Shown: positions 1 to 11,933, counted from the first letter of the stretch. The stretch is DNA of 64,000 nt from Tachypleus tridentatus (GCF_004210375.1 NW_027467782.1:37623771-37687770), one strand, 5' to 3'. Notes: generated by a model from the sequence alone, not told the origin. Numbers and translations: made by a program.

Positions 1-899
1 ATCCTAAAGAAAATGACGTTAGATAGGTAAATATTTGTTTTTCTTGCTGAATACATTCAAAGTAAACTTTTGGATTTTCTTTTATCCTTCCTTGAGGTTA
101 ATTAAGCAGAAATCACAAACTCAGAGTTAAAAGTTTTTAGAATCTAAATGTAAATAATAATACATGATATTGTTTATTCTCTAAGTGTTAGGATGTAAGT
201 GTCTTTTCTAATCTAGCAATGTGTGAATTCAATTAAACACACTCTTCATAAAAGATGTAATATTAAAAGTACGTTAGGCCTAACACAACCGTCTTACGAC
301 CAATATATTTAATTAAACTCATGTTTTGCTGGATTAGAAAAAGCGTTCAAAATTAAACTGTCCTGTATAGATAATATAATAAATATAAAAGTAGATAATT
401 ATGCTGTCCTTATAACTGACTTAGAATTAAATAATTAAAATCTCCAAAGTTGTAGAGATTCAACGAGGTTAGTTAATCATATTTCTTGATTAAATTATCT
501 ACAACGTTGTTTTAAAACATTTATATTAATTAGTCCACGAATAAATAATCTTTTCAAAGTGTATCTTTATTCAAAGGTATTAAGTAATTCGTGTTTACTT
601 TAAAATCTAATAAAAAACACCTTAAGAGGGAAAAAAGGTGTGGCTAAAAATGGATTGAGCGTGCGAATTGGAATGGTTACTGCAGATAGCCATCGTGTAG
701 TTTTGTTCGAAATTCAAACAAACTAACTGTCAAATCAACAATGGTAATGTTGTGATGGACTTGATCTTGTGTATTCAATGGAATCTCACTCTTCTTATGG
801 AATAAAACACTTTAATTGTTTTCACAACTACTTTCACCACCCACACTATTACATCACCTCCAGAAACTTTCGCCATTAAAGTAACTCAACACATAGAGG
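1..899. other. No gene seen
   Basis: AT-rich sequence with no convincing exon, RNA gene or repeat family in either strand. Confidence 0.6.
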
Positions 900-1735
900 C
901 CAATCGTCTCGAGTGATTTTCACTCTCACTTGAATTCGAATTTTTGTCAATAGAGAAAAGAGTGAAATACTATCCATCAAACCATAATTTAGAGTCGGGT
1001 TCTTTCTGTCCAATAAGAAAAATGATAAAACACATCCCACTAAATGGCAACTTCCAATCATTCATTGTACAATAATGAAAGGGGTGTAACACTACACATC
1101 AAAGCGCAATAATCAGTTATTGAGTGTCTAATATTGAAATGGGTGTAACACCACACATCAAACCACAGCATCCAGTTATTTACCAGTAGTGAAAATGGTG
1201 TAACACTATACATTAAACTACAACCACCAATCATTTATTGTCCAAGTGTAAAAAATATAAAAAGCTAAACATATAAACTACAACTACCAATCATTCACAG
1301 TACAATAGTGAAAAAAGGTGCAATACTAAACATCCAACCACAACATCCAATCACTTATTGTACAATAAATAAAGCCCCCGCTAGAACAGCGGTAAGTCTA
1401 CAGATTTACAACGCTAAAATCAGGGGTTCGATACCCCTCGATGGGCTCAGCAGATAGCCCAATGGGGCTTTGCTATAAGAAAAAATACACACACAAACAC
1501 ATCCAATAAATCAAAGGATGAAACCCCACACATCAAACTACAATCTCCAATCTATCACTGTACAATAAACAAAATGGTGTAACACTAAAACACCCAACCA
1601 CAACTTCCAATCATTTATTGTCCAATAAATAAAAGGATGAACTGCTGTATATCAAACCACAACCTCCAGTCACTTACTGTCCAACGAATAAAAAAGGTGA
1701 ACTACTATACATCAAACCAGACCAAGTTATTCATT
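900..1735. repeat. Diverged tandem repeat, about 58-bp unit
   Basis: Around ten units built on CCAATCATTTATTGTACAAT and GGTGTAACACTACACATCAA, at roughly 58-59 bp spacing (for instance near 1057, 1115, 1173, 1231, 1290, 1550, 1609, 1668). SINE-B splits the array at 1375. Short reading frames here are repeat artefacts. Confidence 0.85.
1375..1502 (+). mobile_element. SINE-B (short tRNA-derived SINE) inside a tandem array
   Basis: Reads CCCCCGCTAGAACAGCGGTA … GGGGTTCGATACCCCTCGAT, then the tail CAGATAGCCCAATGGGGCTT and an ACACAC end. It breaks a unit of the surrounding repeat and is flanked by CAATAAATAAAG/CAATAAATCAAAG. Confidence 0.9.
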
Positions 1736-2799
1736 GCCCTCAGTTTGAGTTGCTCTCTTCTATGCTAACGAACATTTTCTTATTTGGATCTACTATAAAT
1801 GCATTTCAAGCTGCCTTGATGTTGTCAACTTCTATTTTGTTTTCATTGTTTAAAACATTTGACTTAATGAAGTTGGACTTAAGCTGACGTCTCATACGCT
1901 GCAGAGATCTCTTTAGTAGTTTTCCATTGTCCAACCACAGGTAAACATATTTTTTACTGGAGTCATTCATATGTCCTTTTTTAGTCATCTTGTAAGTCAG
2001 TGGTACGTATAAGGATCACAATTCTAAAATTCTCCACAGCGGACAGGGTTGCAGGTATCAAGAAAGAACAAACAAACCAAAGTTTCCTTTTTTATGACCG
2101 CTCTAGACATTTTCATGACGAACGTCTATGAACAACCTTTCATAGTCATTCCTCTTAAAAAGGATGACCTTTAATATGACCCTTTGTATTTCGGAAATAA
2201 TTTGTCATTACAGACTAAACAATACATGACAACACCTCTATATTTTCATCGCTCAAAAGATTCCCTGCCATATTGCGTAATCAATCTATTTTATATATTA
2301 TAAAAAGGTTTCTAAGTGTATCACATGGCCTAGAGTCCTAAGTTGGTTATTTCTGGGTTATATTCTGGATGTTACTGACGGTTAAGTCTTCAAGACCTTG
2401 TGTATTATTAGAAATTATAAACCACTTAATGATACATGGTTGTTCTGCACCTGAAGTTAACTCTAAATTAGTCCATAATCTTCGAAACCACAACGTTCAG
2501 CCACATAACGTCGTGTGTACGGTCATTATGTCTTTCTATAGATAATGAACTCCACATTAAATTTTAAAATTTACAAAAATAATTAATGTTAATACATTTC
2601 TGAGTTACTATCATCTCCTCTTTCTATATATAACAATCTCTTTATCTTATTGTGTAATTTTTTATTAGTTCAAAAAGGTTGAGGTGCAAGTTTTTTCCTG
2701 TTACATTGACTTTTAAAAAACAATGATTCCACAATAACTGTTTGGTAGATCACAATGTCTGCCGTAATTATCATTATTATTACTGCTCTGTCGTTCTTG

Positions 2800-2938
2800 T
2801 TGTTTTTGAATTAAACACAAAGCTACACAAATGAGCATTCTGTGCTCTGCCCACCACAGGTATCGAAACCCGGTTTTTAGCGTTGTAAGTTCGCAGACAT
2901 ACCGCTGAGTCACTACAGACTTACCGTTGAGCCACTGT
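2800..2938 (-). mobile_element. SINE-C copy
   Basis: Minus orientation: AAACACAAAGCTACACAAAT … CTCTGCCCACCACAGGTATC … GACATACCGCTGAGTCAC. tRNA-like head with GGTTTCGATACC B box on the sense strand. Confidence 0.82.
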
Positions 2939-3470
2939 GTCCTTTATTGGTGTTGTTAATAATTTACCACTGGGTAAGGAACACTATGAACATTAAATTT
3001 CAGAATATTTGAAAATTATTTGTGTTAAATGTACGAAATATTTCAATACTATATACACTACTGCTGGTTAGAAATAATCACAGAGAACGTACGGCAGTTT
3101 TATAAAACATTCCTGTCATAAAAAGTTTGAAATAGCTGTAAAATACACGAACGTTGTGCTGGAGAAATAGTTTAAAAAGTGTCATTAAATAAATAAGAAT
3201 AATCGAGCAGCAAGAACGTTTCTTTTTTTCAAGTGTTAGTTTTGATTTTGTATTAAAGAAAGGTATAAATGGACCAAATATGTTTTCAAACTTCACATAT
3301 TAATCATATTCGCCTTTGAAGCCATTTGGAAGCCACGGGAGAAAGCTATTTTGTTTTGATGCAGATTTAACAATGAAATACGGATTTCGATGAAGTAACC
3401 TTTTCTTAATCCTAAAAATTACCAAAATACCCTTTATTTTAGATTATTTAATGACTGATTTTCTTCCATC

Positions 3471-3594
3471 ACCACACTTCACTCAACCCCACCCCATCCC
3501 AAATCTCTACCACCACCACACTTCACTCAATCCACCCCATCCCAAATCTCTTCCACCACCACACTTCACTCAACCCCACCCCACCCCATCCCGA
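3471..3594. repeat. Three tandem copies of a 43-44-bp C-rich unit
   Basis: ACCACACTTCACTCAACCCC … CATCCCAAATCTCT starts at 3471, 3515 and 3558. Almost no G on the plus strand, so it is a strongly strand-biased, polypyrimidine-like block. Confidence 0.9.
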
Positions 3595-3642
3595 AAAAAA
3601 AAAAGAAACCAGGAGAATTATTGAAAGGAAATAATAAATATT

Positions 3643-3748
3643 TTACAACGACAGCAACGCTGAAATCAAGGGTTCGATTCCCCTCGGTGGGGTCAGCAGA
3701 TAGCCTGATGTGACTTTGCTATAAGAAAACACACACACACACATACAA
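3643..3748 (+). mobile_element. SINE-B copy, 5' truncated
   Basis: B box GGGTTCGATTCCCCTCGGTG and tail CTTTGCTATAAGAAAACACA present; A-box end missing. Confidence 0.85.
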
Positions 3749-4067
3749 AGATTTATTTTTATTATTCAGAAGGCCTTGTGAAAACAATAATACTTAAGTT
3801 TACGATGTTTAAATGGATAATATTAAACCAAGTAGCCCAATAATTCCGTAAGCTAAACAAAAACGTTTAAATGTATGAAGATTTTAAACGAAATATGAAA
3901 AATCATTTTTCATTAAAGGGGATAAATTGTACTCATTATTAGGTTTAATTCTTTCACTGAAATTTTAAATTTATTATTATCATATTTAAGTTATTTCTTC
4001 GAATAAACGGTACTGTTAGGCTTAGAGTTCCATAGCTAGAGTTTACATGATGCATCAGTCCCTAAAA

Positions 4068-4340
4068 GGCCTGGAATGGCCAAGCGCGTTAAGTCGTGCG
4101 CTTTGTAATCTGAGGGTCCCGGGTTCGCGCCAAACATGCTCGCCCTCCCAGCCGCGGGGCCTTATAATGTGACGGTCAATCGCACTATTCGTTGGTACAA
4201 GAGTAGCCCAAGAGTTGGCGGTGGGTAGTGATGACTAGCTGCCTTCCCTCTAGTCTTACACTGTTAAATTAGGGACGGCTAGCGCAGATAGCCCTCGAGC
4301 AGCTTTGTGCGAAATTCCAAAAACCAAAACAAACAAACCT
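4068..4340 (+). mobile_element. SINE-A copy, B box damaged
   Basis: Starts GGCCTGGAATGGCCAAGCGC and ends in CAAAACAAACAAACC. About 10 bp including part of the B box and following stem are deleted (GGGTTCGCGCCAAACATG), so the internal promoter is probably dead. Confidence 0.9.
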
Positions 4341-7094
4341 TCACTTCACACGATTTTGATATTTACATAATACGACAGTAATTATTGTCTCTCGAGATAT
4401 TGACTCTTGTGATTATATTTATTTTGAACATAATGTAGAGAAATATATTTTAACAACGACTTTTTATTATTATTCTGCAACATAAATTTATACAATGAGA
4501 TATTTTGCCAATTTTAATACCCGCAGGGAAGGTTAGGACTAAAGTTTTGTTCAAAGGCTGTTCAGGATAAACTTAATATTACCAGTTTTCGTTGATTAAA
4601 ATTAGAAAGTGAACTTCTGCTGTTCTTCGCGTTATGTCCGAAACATTTTCAAAAATCGTTCAAGAAAGAGTTTGTTTCCGACTGTTAAAAAAATGTTATG
4701 ACTAAACGCATTCACTGAACGATGCAAAGAGATTTCTTACAAACACATACATTCGGCACATTTTTATTTTAGATACAAATACACAAAACAGATATTTAAA
4801 TAATTATGGTTCTTCCTATACAAGTAGTTAATGTCGTGTAATTCGAAACAAGTACGTGTGTTACAAAAGTCCTATGATCAAGGTTAAATCCCCAGTTTTT
4901 AAGTAAACTCTGGTTTGTTTGAGCACAAGGTAATAAGTTAAATTTGTACCCATCAACCAAATGAATGAATCAAATAATTTGAATAAATTATCGTGCTCAG
5001 GAACACAACAAAAAATATCAAACTCGCACTATCCGACAACAAATCCAAAGGACAAAAATAAATAAGTCATAATGCTACCATATTTATTTTATTTAAAATC
5101 AGATATATAACATACAGTCATAAAGTATTCATTATCTTTAATAGACAGTACTATCATGTGAACGTTATTTTGAGGGAGTTTCTTTTAGCATTAGCCTCTC
5201 CGTTGGTGTATTAGCACTATATGACGACCAATTGCAGTGGTTGTGTCATCTAACTAAATCTTTTATTTAAGTCTACATGTTTACCTGAGGTTGGATACGT
5301 TATTTTAAAGCGATTTGAGAGCCTTAATATATATAATTATTGTCCACGTCGCCACGTTCAGTCACACTTTGTATGACGACTGTGAATGCTAGCGATAGTC
5401 CTATTGTTTAATTTCATTGCAAATGTTCAAAGCACAATACTCCTTACTGAATGCTTTCTACAATCTAGTAGTGTACGAAGGCTACGGTCTCCTTTTTTGT
5501 ATTCGATAGCATGGATATTCGTGTCATTATCCAGCAACTTGAGACATGCGATGTCCACATTTTCTTGATTTCGATTCTATTTTAGTATTTATTATTTATC
5601 TTCTGTGATAAAAAAATGTCTGCTTTATCAGAAAAAGAATACAGATTTTTTTTCCTAATCCCTTTGTAACTGGCACACTGTATACGAAGTACAAAGGTTT
5701 AGGATACTTTATTTTTCTATCATGCTTCGACACACATGATAAAATTCATGTTCAAAAGAAATAAAATATTCCTGCTCATCTAACTCTGTATTATATATCT
5801 AACTCTGTATTGTATAATCAGTGATATTGCTACGTCTACGTTTCTTTACAATGAATGTGTTTGGTTGTTTGACTATTTGTTTTAGAGCAAGGTTACACTG
5901 AGCTAGCTATCTGCTCTGACCACCGCGACTCACCGAATCTCGGATTATAGCTTTATAATAAATCGAGATGAAAACGTTTAGCTTTAAACTGGTTGCATTA
6001 CAAAGATAAAAACAGTGTTAAAATTTGAAAGTGCCATAGCATATGTAACTTATAACATCGCAATTACAACATGAATACAGTGATATATTTTCATAAGAAT
6101 AGCTTGCAGTAAGAGCTAATACATGTATATAAGTTGTAAAAATATATGTTATTATATAAAGATACTAAAGTTTCTATGCTTTACACAGTTCACTGTTGTT
6201 GTCTTTGGATAGCTAAAATTTCAAAGTTTAAAAACTCGTGACAAATAACTTCCAATTCTGTAGCTCAAAGCCCGAAAGAAAACAATTTTCCATATACGTA
6301 CATGTATAACGTTCTAAAGTGACTGTTAGCAACCTTTTCGGGATTAGGCTCATGTTATTCTTGTTTATATAATAGTTAAAAAGTAATAGCTTACTAAACT
6401 TACTAGTTTTATCTCTAAGGTCGTTTTTCTTGTCCAACAAGAACAGTGTAAATACACCCATTATAACAATGCAGCTGATATTAGACAGTGCATGAATATT
6501 GTTTGTACACTAGGCTTAAGAATACATGTAGAAAACCTAAGAGTGAACGTACTGTGTTCATTACTTAAGGGCCCCATTCTAACTAGTGACTCTATACAAG
6601 TTCAGAACTCGTATTAACTGATAATAATAGGTTCGACGTTTTCTGTAAGTCAGTACAAGTGTGGGCTACAAATGTAACGTTTCATCTAACAAAACCTCCA
6701 GTCATTCTTTCTCATGTCATCGTTAATATTTTATAAAACAGACACCTAATCGCTAACGTTGCGAAAGCATAGTGCATAGTAAACAGGCGTTAATGTGCTT
6801 ATATTATTAATGTTGTTTACAAAGAAAGAAGGCATTAAAGGTTTGACATTATCAAGCGTAAACGAGAGGAAATTAAAGGTATTCGCATTATAAAATATAT
6901 GATGAAAGAACTACCAAGCACTAACACGTTGATATATCAAGAGCAGACACGTGAGAAAAAATGTTAACTTCACTTAACGTCTGATATTTGAGAAACTGAC
7001 CTTTAGTGTATTAATATTATCAAAGTTATTCACAGGAGAGTTTGTTTGTTTCTAACGTACTAATGATTTAAAACAAACATTAATGTGAAGATAT
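4341..7094. other. Intergenic, no gene seen apart from one SINE-C fragment
   Basis: AT-rich; short frames of 60-77 codons (around 5386 and 6228) have no recognisable domain, splice context or codon pattern. Confidence 0.55.
5868..5950 (-). repeat. SINE-C fragment
   Basis: Minus orientation with GCTATCTGCTCTGACCACCG and a decayed B box. Head lost. Confidence 0.55.
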
Positions 7095-7106
7095 TAACCA
7101 AATAAT

Positions 7107-7421
7107 GTGGCCCGGCATGGCTGCAATTTGTATTGTCCAGGCCCGACATGGCCAGGTGGGTTAAGGCGTGCGACTCGTAATCTGAGGGTCGCGGGTTCGA
7201 ATCCCCGTCGCGCCAAACATGCTCGCCCTTTCAGCCGTGGGGGCGTTATAATGTGACGGTCAATCCCACTATTCGTTGGTAAAAGAGTAGCCCAACAGTT
7301 GGCGGTGGGTGGTGATGACTAGCTGCCTTCCCTGTAGTCTTACACTGCTAAATTAGGGACGGCTAGCACAGATAGCCCTCGTGTAGCTTTGTGCGAAGTT
7401 CAAAAACAAACAAACAAACAA
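7107..7421 (+). mobile_element. SINE-A copy with extra 5' stub
   Basis: Flanked by exact TAACCAAATAAT duplications (7095-7106, 7422-7433). The insert is a full SINE from about 7139 preceded by a 32-bp piece that again begins GTGGCCCGGCATGG and then departs (CTGCAATTTGTATTGTCC). So one insertion event carried a second, broken SINE head. Confidence 0.92.
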
Positions 7422-7750
7422 TAACCAAATAATTGACGTAAATGATTATAAAATAAAACTACATTTAATCTGATCGAATTTGTAACACTGGCACTTCGTG
7501 TATATAGTTTATTTAACTGGAATTAGAATTCATATCAACTCAGTTGGTACTAGCATCAATAGATGTGGTTTAACTACAATCTTAAGTTTATATAGTGCTA
7601 AGTATTTGATTAATCAAGGGAAAGCATGAACAAACCTGACTTGTGAAAAATTACTATATCTGATTATGCAGTAGTTGAAAACATTGGTTCTGTAGCAAAT
7701 GTGAAAAATAATAATTCCTTAGTTAGCAAGGCCGCGTTTTTTGGTACAGC

Positions 7751-8215
7751 CAAATCAACCATCGTAGTTTACACTTAATGCTTGTATAACCAAATCAACC
7801 ATCGTAATTTACACTTAATGCTTGTACAACCAAATCAACCATCGTAATTTACACTTAATGCTTGTACAGCCAAATCAACCATCGTAATTTACACTTAATG
7901 CTTGTACAGCCAAATCAACCATCGTTATTTACACTTATTACTTGTACAGCTAAATCAACCATCGTAATTTACACTTATTACTTGTACAGCCAAATCAACC
8001 ATCGTAATTTACACTTATTACTTGTACAGCCAAATCAACCATCGTAATTTACACTTATTACTTGTACAGCCAAATCAACCATCGTTATTTACACTTATTA
8101 CTTGTACAGCCAAATCAACCATCGTTATTTACACTTATTACTTGTACAGCTAAATCAACCATCGTAATTTACACTTATTACTTGTACAGCCAAATCAACC
8201 ATCGTTATTTACAAC
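7751..8215. repeat. 40-bp minisatellite, 12 copies
   Basis: CAAATCAACCATCGTAATTT … TTGTACAGC recurs at exactly 40-bp steps from 7751 to 8191. The first five units carry CACTTAATG, later ones CACTTATTA. Reading frames of about 60 codons inside are by-products. Confidence 0.97.
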
Positions 8216-8479
8216 TTGAGGTAATATCACATGATGCTGAACACTCTTTAATTATAATTTTATAAACTCTAGAATATTCGTGCTGAAAAAGTTGCAAAGA
8301 ATAGCCAATAACATAAAGAACAACAACGACATCACTGGTTATGTATTTGCACGTGCTTTCACTCAATGCTTTACTGTTTTAAACTAACCGTCTTTAGTCC
8401 GAATGACAAAAAAACAATAAAAAGAGAGGTTCACCTTTATTCTAAAAAGAAGCTGTAGTAAAACTTTGAACTGATAGTC

Positions 8480-8852
8480 AGTGATGTCGAGAAACCCACT
8501 TGTTGAGAAATTTATATGCAAAAACGGCTCGTGGAGTCTGAAGTGCATATTTTAATAATATTTTTTCCTTTTGAGTCTGTTTTAATTTTCATTCCATTTG
8601 TCAATTTTATTTTGCAAAGTGGTAAACAAGTGAACTGATTATATGCAAAAACGACTCGTTTGGGTTGAGAAAATATTTTACATAGAAGAGCGAACAACGT
8701 TTCGACCTTCTCCGGTCATTGTCAGGTTTACAAAGAAAGAGGTAACTGACCGGAAGCTGACCACATGTTTGAAAGGGGTTGTGTAACTGAGTGTCGGAAT
8801 GTAGAGGGCGGTATTAGATGTTTGAATATATAATTTTATTTATTTTATTATA
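8480..8852 (-). repeat. 3' untranslated/terminal repeat part of the Penelope-like element
   Basis: The stretch just downstream of the Penelope stop has no coding content. Near 8697-8725 the minus strand reads CTGACAATGACCGGAGAAGG then TCGAAACGT, followed by TTGTTCGCTCTTCTATG. A 20-mer-like block (TATATGCAAAAACGGCTCGT at 8514; ACGACTCGT version at 8641) occurs twice, in the same orientation, suggesting a terminal-repeat structure with an insertion between the copies. Confidence 0.5.
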
Positions 8853-9636
8853 TTAATATGAATATAAAGGCGTTCCTTTATATTGGTTTATTTTGGGTTT
8901 AAGTTGTTGTATAAGTAAGGCTTCTTTAATTTTGCGTTTGTTTATGTTTGTTTCTTTATTTAGTATTTGAGTGTTTTCTATGGTTATGTTGTGTTTATTT
9001 GACTTGCAGTGTTCGAAAACGTGTGAAGGTGACTTTTTTATGTTCTTTCAATCTGGTTTCCATTTTTCTACTTGTTTCTCCAAAATAGAAGTCGTGGCAG
9101 TTATCACATTGTATTTTATAAATAATGTTGGTGTGGTGTTTGTCAGTGTAGTTTTTACATAGTATAGACCTCAGTTTTGTGCCTGGTTTTTGAATAAATT
9201 TGGTATTAACTGGAATGTCATATTTTGTTACTAATTTTTGCCAAATGTTGGTTACTTGTTTGCTGATGTCAGGAATATATGGTACACAGCAGTATATGGT
9301 TTCGTGATTTTTTGATTCGTGAGATATATTTACTTTAGTTGGTTGATTTTGCTTTCTGTCTAGGTGTGTGCGTATAATGTTTTCTGCGGTTTGTGGAGGA
9401 AACTTATTGATGTTGATGAAGTATTGTTTTATTTTGTCTAATTCATTGTTAATCTTATCCGGTGAGCATAGTTTTATGGCTGTGTTTATTTGGTTTCTTA
9501 GTATGTTGAGTGTTTGTTTTGTTTCATGTGCTGAGTCCCAAGGAATGTATAGTCCAGTATGGGTGATTTTTCGGTGGATTTCTGTTTTGAATTGTGTGTC
9601 AGTTTTGTTGGATATATTTATACATGTAGCTTGTAC
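8853..9636 (-). pseudogene. Penelope-like element C-terminus with GIY-YIG endonuclease
   Basis: On the minus strand 213 codons are open from 9636 to 8998 without an initiator Met at the start. They include TEIHRKITHTGLYIPWDSAH (the end of the Penelope reverse transcriptase/thumb, 'YRKPTHT…Y..W.S.H'), FPPQTAENIIRTHLDRK, then KLRSILCKNYTD and IIYKIQCDNCHDFYFGETSR with KMETRLKEH. The last part is the GIY-YIG nuclease ('.IYKI.C..C…Y.GET.R…R..EH'). A run of six A (complement of 9034-9039) shifts the frame. The next frame continues SHVFEHCKSNKHNITIENT … LLIQQLKPKINQYKGTPLY and a stop at 8853-8855. This is a 5'-truncated retroelement copy; the RT palm is missing. Such elements insert by target-primed reverse transcription. 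Confidence 0.82.
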
Positions 9637-9835
9637 TCAGACTAATTTTTTTATACCATACAAAGTTTCCGTCCTTTAATCAAAATTAAGGATTTATATC
9701 TTGCAAATTTCTTAATAGATTTCCTTGAAATTTGGTATAAATAGTAAGAATTCAAAATTAAATGTTCAGGGACAATGTTAGATAGTTTGGATTACCAAAG
9801 TCCGAGCTACATGAAGTGGAAAAATCGTAAGTTTT

Positions 9836-9965
9836 GTAGAATGGACGGGAATTGCCTGTTTTGGAGACACAAATGTAAAGGACGACGTTTCGAACGTCTT
9901 CCGCCTTTTGAAACGTCGTCCTCTACACTTGTGTCTCCACAACAGTCTGTTGCCGTCCATTCTAC
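9836..9965. repeat. Imperfect palindrome, 56-bp arms, 18-bp loop
   Basis: The left arm 9836-9891 (GTAGAATGGACGG … GGACGACGTTTC) is the reverse complement of the right arm 9910-9965 with roughly ten mismatches. The outer 13 and inner 12 bases match exactly. Both strands therefore give similar, mirror-image reading frames, which should not be read as genes. Probably a foldback mobile element or an inverted SINE pair. Confidence 0.88.
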
Positions 9966-10164
9966 ATAGTTTCATCTGTCAAAGAAAAATCGTAAATTGT
10001 CTCTCTTAATAAGGTTGTTTTGGCTGCCTGACACACTATTGTGTGTCTTGATAAAAGAAACAAACAAGACGTGATGTAAGGAGGTTTGATATTTATTGAA
10101 ATAATTAAGGCGAGTTAAACAATGTTGGGCACAAACAAGTCGAAATTGATCGTTTGTCTTGGAT

Positions 10165-10424
10165 AAGGCCCGGCATGGCCAAGCGTGTTAAGACGTTCGA
10201 CTTGTAATCCAAGGGTCGCGGGTTCGAATCCCAGTCGCACCAAACATGCTCACCCTTTCAGCCGTGGGGGGCGTTATAATATTCGTTATAAAAAAAGTAT
10301 ACCAAGAGTTTGCGGTGGGTGGTGATGACTAGCTGCCTTCCCTCTAGTCTTACACTGCTAAATTAGGGACGGCTAGCGCAGATAGCCCTCGAGTAGCTTT
10401 GCGCGAAATTCAAAACAAACAAAC
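10165..10424 (+). mobile_element. SINE-A copy
   Basis: Full-length, tRNA-like head (TTCGACTTGTAATCCAAGGG, B box GGTTCGAATCC). Target duplication TTGTCTTGGAT at 10154-10164 and 10425-10435. About 18 bp is missing after GGCGTTATAAT. Confidence 0.93.
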
Positions 10425-11689
10425 TTGTCTTGGATGAAATATTAATCATGGAATATTTATAACGAGTTACAGAATTCAGTGATGTTAAAATAAATTAGAA
10501 ATACTATGATGTAGGTCCAGCTTATCTTTCAAAAGTATGGACTGAAGTGGACCTCTCTTGATTTTAAGCTTCTAAATTAAACAATTTTCGGAATACTAAG
10601 TTTATTCGTTAAGAAATATGTCGTTACAATTTAGAGTTTATAAATGATCCATCATCATCAGAAACCCTAAAGTTAATGGGTGAGTTACGTGAGTCGCCTT
10701 CTTCACCTCATAATTGTATCTCTTTTTCAGATCCTGAGAGTAACTCGACCACTCTTCTACATGTCATCAACAACAACCATTATACCCTTTATTGATTTCA
10801 TGTTCATAGCTCCAGGCCGTTAGACTTGTAATTACAGTTATTACAGACGCAATACTGATGGACCTATTGACTTATTGTTGAGGCAAGTCCATCTATGAAA
10901 GCTCAATATGAATTGATGCTATAAAAGGTGGTGATAGCTTCGTGGAAATCACAAGGGTCAGGATGAGAGTCTCAAACACATAATAGTAAAAGATTGTATA
11001 ACGTGATCTGAAACAAAATAAACAGTCAGTATGTGTTTGTTATGATTACTTTTAAGTTGGTGAGGACATTCCAAAATCCTATGTCTCTTCGACTGCTTAT
11101 AAGTCTTGCCTGAAATGCGTTACCATCAAACAGAATGCATATTTTGATACAGCACTCAGTTTCAGGGGTTTCTTCCTTCTTTACCTGCTATCTCCTTAAA
11201 CAGTAAGTACCACGCTTCTGATTGAGGAAAGGGTTGTGTGTTTAATGCATCTCTAACGAGAGAGGCACTCACTATAGCCAATACTTCCGCAACGCAGAGT
11301 TGATCATATTCGACTTCAAATAGAAAATGTCTCCATGTGTCTGTCTTTATTAACCAGATAAGAACCATTTTGATATTACAATGAGGAATAATATTCTAAA
11401 AGTGCTCACCATTATTCATCAAAATGTGACTATTCTGACTCAGTCACAGAGCTAAAATAACGTGAAAAAATCGATCTCCATGTTAATGTTTCTTTCTTTG
11501 TATTTTCGTGACCTTAACCCTACAAAAACTAGTCAGTTGGATAACAGTCTAAATGTTTTCCAACCCTCGAAAAAGTGCAATCGGCCGTTTTTGAGAAATT
11601 TAACTGACAATCACACTCATACATACAGGACTGAAAACATGACCTCTGTCCATATGAAGTAGTTGTACTCACGGACTTTTCATTGTTTG

Positions 11690-11933
11690 GTTTTTGCTTT
11701 TCTAGTTTCACAGAAAGCTACACAGGAGCTATTTGAGCTAGCCGTCCCTAATTTAGCAGTGTGAGACGAGAGTGAGCGCAGCTAGTTATCGCCAGTTCTT
11801 GGACAACTCTATTTTGGGGAATAGTTGGATTGACCATAGCTGATAGAAAGAGCATGTTTAATGTGACGGGTATTCGAACTCAGGACCGTAAGGTTATGAA
11901 TCGCCCGCAATAACTATTTGGGCATGCTGGGCC
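11690..11933 (-). mobile_element. SINE-A copy, diverged
   Basis: Minus orientation; the CCGTCCCTAATTTAGCAGTG body and the GCATGCTGGGCC head are recognisable. The middle is altered. Confidence 0.8.

Noticed and set aside
3471..3594. C-rich repeats as a telomere-like or quadruplex array
   Set aside because: The unit is 43-44 bp with CACTTCACTCAA segments, not a short telomeric repeat; C-runs are four long at best and broken up.
7862..8265. Two plus-strand frames of about 60 codons with repeating peptide
   Set aside because: They are read through the 40-bp minisatellite; no independent coding evidence.
9368..9679. 103-codon plus-strand reading frame
   Set aside because: It is the opposite strand of the Penelope-like coding region, which explains its openness.
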